Assembly (NCBI GenBank): GCA_007922195.1
Contig: ML682122.1
Span: 1,282,147 to 1,346,146 of the forward strand
Reading direction: 5' to 3'
Source: Podocnemis expansa
Taxonomy: Eukaryota > Chordata > Testudines > Podocnemididae
Length of the DNA: 64,000 nt
Below the pieces are notes generated by a model. The model ran no database searches. It saw only the letters and a list, made by a program, of their open reading frames with translations, and was not told the DNA's origin. This document shows positions 57,647-64,000 of this stretch, one piece after another. Each line of letters opens with the position of its first letter. Position 1 is the first letter of the stretch. A program made the position numbers and the translations under genes.

Positions 57647-58250
57647 GGCTGTGTTCACACATAGAGGGTTATTTTGATATAAGTTGTTTAAGAACAACTT
57701 ATATCAAAATAACGACTTATTTTAAAATAACTTATTTCGAATTAGCAAAAAGTTATTTTGAAATAGGAAAAAAAGCGGGAAATGAAATAGCATGTTCACA
57801 GTGTGAACATGCTATTTCTTTACCTGCTTCAGGGGGCTGCAGCCCCCGGTGGGTGGGGGGGTGAGCCGCTGCGGGGCAGCTCAGCCCACCACTGGAGCTG
57901 CCCCGCCACCCCTTTCTGGGGGTGCAGCCCCCTTTCTAGGGCTGAGGGACAGCCCTCAGCACTCTGGCCAGGGTCCTGAGGGTTCCCTGGCCAGGGTGCT
58001 GAGGGTCAAATGTTGTTTCAGAATGCTTTGTTCCGAAACAACATATTCACACGGCATTATTTCGGAACAACCATTGTGAAACAACGCTGTTTCGCCCCAA
58101 ATGGGGTTTAAGTTGTTTTGAAACAACACTGTTGTTTTGAAACAAAAGGAACTCGTTGTTTTGAAACAACAGTGTGTTGTGTGAACTTGGCTTTTCTTAT
58201 TTCAAAACAACCTCGTTGTTTCGAAATAAGAATGCTGTGTGAACACAACC
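57647..58250. mobile_element. Foldback element, GC-core TTTCGAAA family (copy M), complete
   Basis: Inverted termini GGCTGTGTTCACAC and GTGTGAACACAACC. The left arm has TTATTTTGATATAA modules and the central palindrome at 57784-57818 (GAAATAGCATGTTCAC and exact reverse complement, AGT spacer). The GC-rich core (57830-58010) includes CCCTGGCCAGGGTGCTGAGG, repeated twice. The right arm holds TTGTTTTGAAACAA modules. This is the only gap-free full-length member with both sides clear. Confidence 0.8.
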
Positions 58251-59347
58251 TTAGTGACCTACTTTGAGAAACCAGGGCAGCCTCAGCTGTCCGAGCAGCT
58301 ACATCCCAAGAGCTACTGATGCAATCCAAGGAAAAGAAATAAAATCCCTGCACCCCCAGAGATAATTAAGTGCAGTTAATGAAGGAGCAGGTTATTCCAT
58401 GGCAGCCAAGCTTCTAGTCTTCTATACTGTTCACTATCCCAGGTCACATGATTTTAATATACATTTTAGTTTGTAACCCCTTTGAGTATCCTTGTGTCTC
58501 AGACATTTATTTAGCCAGCGGTCCTTCTAGTAATATACCATCATGTGAAATTGAGAGCAGGTGCTGTTCCTGCTCCATGAATTTAGGATCAACTTGCACA
58601 ACTTGCCAGGGCGGTTTGCTCCAGAGGTGAGATCAGAGCTGGGCTCACAACCCTGGAGACTGGATTCAGCTATTTATCCTATTTATCCCCAGGACAGGGA
58701 AGCTCTGGGCTGTGACCATGTCTGAAGCCAGCACAAGTCAGGATCAACTTTAAAGCTGGGAGGGCCTTTCATTCTCTAATCATATTTAGTTCTTCACTTC
58801 TCAGCTCAGCCTGCATTAGAAGGGGAGCAGGGAGTGCACATCTGTGGAGTGAGAACCAAAGAGACCAAAGAAGTACAACAAAAGGACATTGATGTGGCAG
58901 GGGCTATTATAATGAAGTGGGCCTGAGAAACAGAAGGTAAATAATGAAAAAAATATCAGAAGCCTGGAGGATCAAATGCATCACAGGCTGTGAAAACTGC
59001 AACAAAGGCCAGCGCAGTTTGTTTGTTTGTTTGCTTGTTTGTTAACCTATGTTTCATTATCAATATACAGAGCAGATTTAACAACCAGAATATGAATGAT
59101 AATTGGAGCCCCTGGAGACTTTAACTGTTAATTAGACAAGGTATCAGTCAGAATTTTTTACTTATTTATTTTGTTGCAGCAAAAATTGACTTTTCATTAA
59201 AATTTTGGGGGAAACAATTATTTTTTGTTCTTCTGGCAATGAGAATTTCATCTAAACGCTGTTGAAAATTAAAAATTTTTAAGCTATGCTAATCCTTGGA
59301 TAACAAAATACATATTGAGGATAGAAGAGACTTCCTATGAACATGTA
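58251..59347. other. Intergenic stretch with a (GTTT)n run
   Basis: A GTTT microsatellite lies at 59022-59043. No gene recognised. Confidence 0.4.
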
Positions 59348-59664
59348 GGGTATGTCCTCACATCTCTTTTATTTTAAAATAACACTGGTTATTTCAAAAT
59401 AAAAAAGAATAGATCCACGCGATGTTTTCTTATTTCGAAATGACGGGCGCCGTCATTACGAAATAAGAACCGGCATTTCAAAACAGCTTAAACCCCATTC
59501 ATTTTGAAATGGCTGTTATTTTGAAATGGTTATTTCAAAATAACGCCATCTGGACATTTTGTTTCAAAACAACACCGTTGTTTCAAAACAACCATTTTTA
59601 AACAACATGTCCAAATGGCCTTATTTCAAAATGACTGAAATAACAGCCATTTTGATAGCAGGCT
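59348..59664. mobile_element. Foldback MITE, AT-rich TTTCGAAA family (copy N), right end lost beside an OR
   Basis: The left end GGGTATGTCCTCACATCTC and interior follow copies A and D through TTTTGATAGCAGGCT, then stop at about 59664 where the OR-type pyrimidine tract begins. The right quarter, including the terminal repeat, is missing. Confidence 0.75.
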
Positions 59665-59679
59665 GCTGTCTTTCCTTCC

Positions 59680-59681
59680 AG
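59680..59681 (+). promoter_or_regulatory. Splice acceptor AG of the OR14-like pseudogene
   Basis: CTGTCTTTCCTTCCAG ends here, 28 nt before the ATG. Only about 16 nt separate it from the truncated MITE copy N, so branch-point sequence would lie within the MITE. Confidence 0.55.
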
Positions 59682-59709
59682 AGTCAGGAAACAAAGAATA
59701 AAGAAGGAA

Positions 59710-60622
59710 ATGTTCAACCAAACCACTCTGACTGAGTTCCTCCTCCTTGGATTTTCTGATGTCCAAGAGCTGCAGATTATGCGCTTTGTGGTGTTTCAAG
59801 TTATGTACCTGGCAGCCTTAATGGTGAATCTTCTCATCATCACAGTTGTTGCCTTTGACCACCACCTTCATATCCCCATGTTCTTCTTCCTGGTGAATTT
59901 GTCCATCCTAGATATTGGTTCTATTTCTGTTATCATGCCCAAATCCATGGCTAACTCCCTTATGAACACCAGGTCAATTTCCTATTTTGGATGTGTTGCC
60001 CAAGTCTTTTTCTTTATGTTCTTTGCTGTAACTGAGTTTGCTTTACTCATCATCATGGCCTATGATAGATACATGGCCATCTGCCAACCTTTGCCCTGTG
60101 AGAGAGTGATGAGCATGAGAGCTTGTGTCCAAATGGCAGCCAGTGCCTGGATGAATGTTTTTGTCTACACTTCACTGCATACCAGCACCACATTTGCATT
60201 ATCCTTCTGTGAAGGCAACATGGTGGGTCAGTTCTTCTGTGAAATTCCCCCACTACTGAAGGTTGTGTGTTCTGACTCTTACCTCTTTGAAGTTGGAGCT
60301 CTTGTCTTTAGTACTTGTTTAGCCTTTAGCTGCTTTGTTTTCATAATTGTGTCATATGTTCAAATCTTTACCACAGTGCTGAGAATCCCCTCTGAGCAGG
60401 GCTGGCATAAAGCTTTCTCCACTTGCCTTCCTCATGTAATCATGGTCTCCTTGTTCTTTTCACTGTGTCCTTTGCCTACCTGAAGCCCACCTCCACCTCA
60501 ACATCAGGACTGGATCTCACAGTTGCTCTTCTCTATACTGTAGTGCCCCTCTGATGAATCCAATCATCTACAGCATGAGCAATAAGGAGATTAAAGCTGC
60601 AATTATGAAACTCATATGGTAG
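59710..60622 (+). pseudogene. OR14-like olfactory receptor pseudogene, two frameshifts
   Basis: The first 250 codons are open: NQT (3-5), VN in place of GN in TM1 (39-40), MAYDRYMAIC (116-125), CxxxPLPCE for the usual PLHYE, RACVQMAASAW, FFCEIPPLLKVVCSDS (ECL2), SYVQIF in TM5 and KAFSTCLPH in TM6. A 1-nt deletion near 60459 then shifts the frame and gives a stop at 60481-60483. The expected TM7 text (tyrosine-rich PTSTSTSGLDL, then NPIIYSMSNKEIKAA) follows in another frame and is shifted once more by a 1-nt deletion near 60548, ending TAG at 60620-60622. Close similarity to the intact gene at 49595 implies recent duplication and recent loss. Confidence 0.92.
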
Positions 60623-60739
60623 AGACTATTCACCAAGAATCCAATGTCCATCTTTCATCTTTGATCATGGTTTCATTGTGTGTTTCTTTATAAATATAAT
60701 CAACTAATTGCATTATTGGGTCCATGAGCAACTCTCTAA

Positions 60740-61514
60740 GGGTATGTCTACATGTCTCTTTTATTTCAAAACAACACTGGTTGTTTCGAAATAAAAAAAA
60801 GACTAAGTCCACATGACGCACAGTTGTTTTGAAACAAGCTAAACCTAGTTTCTAGGCAAAACAACGTTGTTTCACAATGGTTGTTTCGAAAAAACGCAGT
60901 GTGAACATGTTGTTTTGGAACAAAGTGTTCTGAAACAACATTGGATCCTCATCACCCTGGCCAGGGAACCCTCAGGACCCTGGTCAGGGGACTGAGGGCT
61001 GCCCCTCAGCCCCAGAGAGGGGGCTGCAGCCCCCAGTGGGGGGGGATCCACTGCGGGGTGGCTCAGCCCACTGCCTGGGCTGCCCCCCGACTCCACCAGT
61101 GGGCGGGGGTGAAGGGCTTAGCTCGCAGACCCAGCTGCCCCCCCAACTCTGCCAGTGGGTCGGTGGGGGCAGCCAGGGCTGCAGGCTGAGCCCAGCGCCC
61201 CTGAGCTACGAGCGGAGTCGGGGGGCAGCTCTGGCGGGTAGCTGAGCCACCCCGCAGTGGTTCACCCCCTCACCGGGGGCTGCAGGGTGGGCAGCAGCAG
61301 TGGCTCACCCCCAGGGGGCTGCAGCCCCCTGCAGCAGGTAACGAAATAACAGGTTCACACTGTGAACCTGCTATTTCATTTCCTGCTTTTTTCCCTGTTT
61401 CAAAATGACTTTTTGCTAATTCGAATTAAGTCATTTTGAAATAGGGCATTGTTTCGAAGCAAGTTGTTTCAATACTACTTGTCTCAAAACAACCATCTGT
61501 GTGTAAACACAGCC
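60740..61514. mobile_element. Foldback element, GC-core TTTCGAAA family (copy O), complete
   Basis: GGGTATGTCTACATG to GTGTAAACACAGCC with TAA on both sides (60737-60739, 61515-61517). The left arm has TTGTTTCGAAATAA modules. The GC-rich core (60945-61340) shares CCTCAGGACCCTGG and GGGGCTGCAGCCCCC phrases with copy M but in the opposite sense. The central palindrome is at 61343-61377 (one mismatch). Termini of the 'tctacac' type on the left and 'acacagcc' type on the right suggest a hybrid. Confidence 0.8.
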
Positions 61515-61688
61515 TAAGTGTCTTCTGACCATAATAAATAAAGATAATAACGTTCTCAGTGGACTTGGTGAGGACCCTGTCCCTTTTTTTTTTTTGAGGT
61601 ACAATCACAACTTAGGGTACCGACACATTTGGTTAATAGTTTGCTTATGTAGTTCGAGGTCCAGAGTGGTTCAACAGCAGCAGTAAGA

Positions 61689-61995
61689 AAAGGGAAGTTA
61701 CTTGCCTGTAATGACCGTTCTTCGAGATGTGCTACTCACATCCAATCCATGCTAGATTTGTGTGTGCGCCACTGCACAGTCACTGGAATGTTTTGCCGTA
61801 GCCTAGCCTCTGTAGGACCAGCAGTGGAGCCCCCTAGAATCGTGCCTAAACTGCCTCATATGACCACTGCTGCTGGCTACACCCCCCAGTCCCTTCTTTC
61901 TGCTAACTCCAAAAGTGGGGATGGAGGGCGGGTGTGGAATGGAAGTGAACAGTGCATCTCGAAGAACGGTCATTACAGGCAAGTAATTTCCCTTT
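61689..61995. repeat. Inverted repeat of the DIRS-like element (41-bp arms)
   Basis: Left arm 61689-61729 begins AAAGGGAAGTTACTTGCCTG. Right arm 61955-61995 is its reverse complement with about one mismatch. The loop of about 225 bp contains no gene. Such arms fit DIRS terminal/internal complementary repeats. Confidence 0.85.
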
Positions 61996-62069
61996 TCTTC
62001 TTCTAGCAGCTGCTCACATATATTCCACTGTAGGTGACTACCAAGTTACAGACAGGATGGTGGGCAGAC

Positions 62070-63125
62070 TTAAGGTCTGGCTGATTGCAGCATGGCCCTC
62101 CTGACGGCTGCATCCTCTCTGGTCTGTTGCACGATGGCATAATGTGCCATGAACGTATGCACAGAGGACCATGTAGCTGCCCTGCAGACCTCCTGCAAGG
62201 GGACCTGCACAAGAAAAGCAGTCATAGAGGCCATAGCTCTTCTGGAGTGCATATGTATCACGCTAGGCAATGGGATCTTCGCTTTTTTGCAGCATGCTCT
62301 GACACAGTCAGCTATCCCTGATTAAATTCTTTGAGAAGAAATCGGCTGACCCTTCATCCTGTCCGCCACTGCGATGAACAGCTGTGAAGATTTGCAGAAT
62401 GCCTTCGTCCTCTCAATATAGAATGCCAGGGCCCTTCTAACATCCCAGGTGTGCCACCTTTGCTGTTCGTCGGAGGTATGTGGTTTGGGACAGAAAACAG
62501 GTAAGCAAATGTCCTTGTTTATATGAAACTGGGAAACTATTTTAGGTAAAAAGGCTGGGTATTGCCTAAGTTGAATTTTATCTTTGTAGAACACTGTGAA
62601 CGGTGGTTCCGAGGAGAATGCCTTAATATCTGATACTCTCCACACCAAGGTAATAGCCACCAGCAAGGAGACCTTCCAGGAGAGTGTGTCAGTAGTGGAC
62701 ATGATACTAATGGTTCAAATGGGGCTTTGTCAGGCTATGTAAGACCAAGTTATGGTCCCATTGGAGAGTAGGCAGATGGACCGGGGTGGGTAGAGACTTC
62801 TGATGCCTCTCAGAAATCTAACCACCATAGGGTGTGAGAAGATAGCAGACTTTCCCACAGGGTCATGAAACGCCAAAATAGCCACCAGATGAACCCGCAG
62901 TGAAGATAGAGACAGTCCCTGTGTCTTGAGGAACAGGAGGTATTCTAGTAATTCCTGTATGGACAGTGACCTTGGATCAAGACTGTGTGACCGAGCCCAA
63001 ATTGAGAAACGTTTCCACTTTATAATATAAGAGGTCCATGTAGATGGTTTCTTAGAGCCTATTAGGATCTCCTGAACCTGTGAAGAGCAAGCCCTCTCGT
63101 CACCAGTTAACCACACAGGTTCCAC
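62070..63125 (-). pseudogene. DIRS tyrosine recombinase, interrupted by two stops
   Basis: Integrase of the element: it joins a circular DNA copy to the genome by a tyrosine-mediated strand exchange. One frame runs throughout. The N-terminal core-binding part has SRKPST-like STWTSYIIKWKRFSIWA and LEYLLFLKTQGLS, then SLYPP. A stop follows near 62727. The catalytic part has SWKVSLLVAITLVWRVSDIK (first arginine), a FYKDKIQLRQYPAFLPKI strand, SSQLFIAVADRMKGQPISSQ, a stop near 62319, HSRRAMA (H-x-x-R), ATWSSVHTF and the tyrosine in MAHY. All four catalytic residues R-H-R-Y are thus present, with only the two stops disabling. Confidence 0.85.
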
Positions 63126-63516
63126 ACCATCAGATGCAGAGACTTCAGGTTGGGATTGGCGGAGTCGACCTCAGTCTTGGGTGAGAAGATTGGGCCTGAG
63201 TGGGAGTTCTGTCGAGGGTGAGCATGACAGGTCTATCAGCATTCTGTACCAAAACTGCCAAGGCCACGCTGGGGCAATCAGAATAACCGCTGCTTTGTCT
63301 TTTTTTTATTTTCAGGATTACCCTCAGAAGCAGGGGGACCAGTGGAAAAGCATACGTTAAAGGTCCAGACCAGTCCATCAGAAAGGCATCTGTCAGTGAC
63401 CCAGGATCCTAACCTTGCAGGCCACAAAAGAGGTGACACTTGCAGCTTGCAAATAGATCGACCTGGGGAAATCCCCACCTGTGGAAAATTAGGAATGCTT
63501 CCTGAGGATGGAGGGA

Positions 63517-63983
63517 TCATTTGTGTTGTGACAAGAAGATCCTGCTGACGTTGTCTGCTTCATTGTTCCTGATCCCCGGTAAGTGAGAAGCTAGCAGGAA
63601 GAACTTGTGGTATATCGCCAACTCCCAAAGGTGAATGGCCTCCCGACAGAGGGCTGGGGAACGGGCCCCACCTTGGTGATTTATATAATACATTGCTGCT
63701 GAGTTGTCCATTAGGACCTGTATGGTGTGACCCCTTATCTTCTTGAGGAAGACCATGCAAGATAAGCGGATGGCCCTCAACTCCTTGACATTGATGTGTA
63801 GTTCTTTGTCCTTTCTTGACCATAAGCCCTGCATGCGCAGGTTTAAACTGAGCTGTGCAACCCATCTCACCTCTGAAGTGTCAGTCATCAACATGAGGGT
63901 GGGGTCAGACACACTGAAAGGGATCCCCTGAAGAACAGATCTGGGGTCCTGCCACCGCCTCAGCTGCTGGAGAAGCTGCTGAG
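63517..63983 (-). pseudogene. DIRS RNase H domain (C-terminal end of the RT polyprotein)
   Basis: Minus-strand open frame with the RNase H pattern: MTDTS (first aspartate), HINVKELRAIRLS (glutamate), VLMDNSAAMYYINHQGG (aspartate) and LPGIRNNEADNVSR (last aspartate). It degrades the RNA strand during reverse transcription. It is cut at about 63984 by a CR1-type tail, so the reverse transcriptase itself is not visible. Confidence 0.85.
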
Positions 63984-64000
63984 GAATCATAGAATCATAG
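63984..64000 (-). mobile_element. CR1 3' microsatellite tail at window edge
   Basis: GAATCATAGAATCATAG is the reverse complement of the 8-bp ATTCTATG repeat that ends CR1 elements. Its position inside the DIRS coding frame suggests a minus-strand CR1 inserted there and continuing beyond the window. Only two repeat units are visible. Confidence 0.55.

Larger units (their letters stand above)
61689..63983 (-). mobile_element. DIRS-like tyrosine-recombinase retroelement, 5' part outside window or cut off
   Basis: Read leftwards the element has RNase H (63983-63517), a linking region with QVDLFAS wording (63516-63145), the tyrosine recombinase (63125-62070) and a terminal region with an inverted repeat (61995-61689). 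This order (RT/RNase H, then YR) and inverted rather than long direct terminal repeats are hallmarks of DIRS retroelements, which integrate by recombination and leave no target duplication. The frames carry a few stops, so this copy is inactive but fairly young. Confidence 0.85.

Overview
This window is a vertebrate olfactory-receptor (OR) gene region packed with transposable elements. The combination of OR14-type receptors, CR1 LINEs in several states of decay, Penelope-like and DIRS-like retroelements, and many foldback elements bounded by GGGTATGTCTACAC-type inverted termini points to a turtle. A soft-shelled turtle is possible but not shown. Two runs of exactly 400 N mark assembly gaps. 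No bacterial or phage features are present.

Genes: three intact single-exon OR coding regions lie at 14770-15693 (-), 35047-35985 (+, OR6/OR11-like) and 49595-50551 (+, OR14-like). Each has a polypyrimidine tract and AG splice acceptor just upstream, as expected when an untranslated first exon is spliced to an intronless coding exon. Three broken receptors accompany them: an OR14-like fragment (43545-43860), a decayed OR4-like copy (53650-54290) and a nearly intact OR14-like copy with two frameshifts (59710-60622). I recognise no other cellular genes; the remaining open frames are repeats or chance.

Layout: 0-12 kb is repeat mosaic (GC-rich units, CR1, foldback elements, hAT elements). 12-20 kb holds the first OR and a Penelope-like remnant touching its 3' flank. 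20-35 kb has a gap, a long Penelope-like copy, foldback elements with GC-rich cores, and CR1 copies. 35-50 kb has two intact ORs, an OR14 fragment, a large foldback element around the second gap, a long antisense CR1 and a LINE 3' end. 50-61.5 kb has OR pseudogenes, a complete short Penelope-like insertion with 13-bp target-site duplications (TSDs), a small LTR element and foldback elements. 61.6-64 kb is a DIRS-like retroelement on the minus strand with RNase H and tyrosine recombinase regions, apparently interrupted by a CR1 tail at the window edge.

The receptors would act independently in olfactory neurons. Beyond them the main interest is the transposons: foldback families that share termini but carry different palindromic cores, a conserved central palindrome in the GC-rich family (where both assembly gaps fall), and Penelope-like ends carrying a hammerhead-like hairpin.
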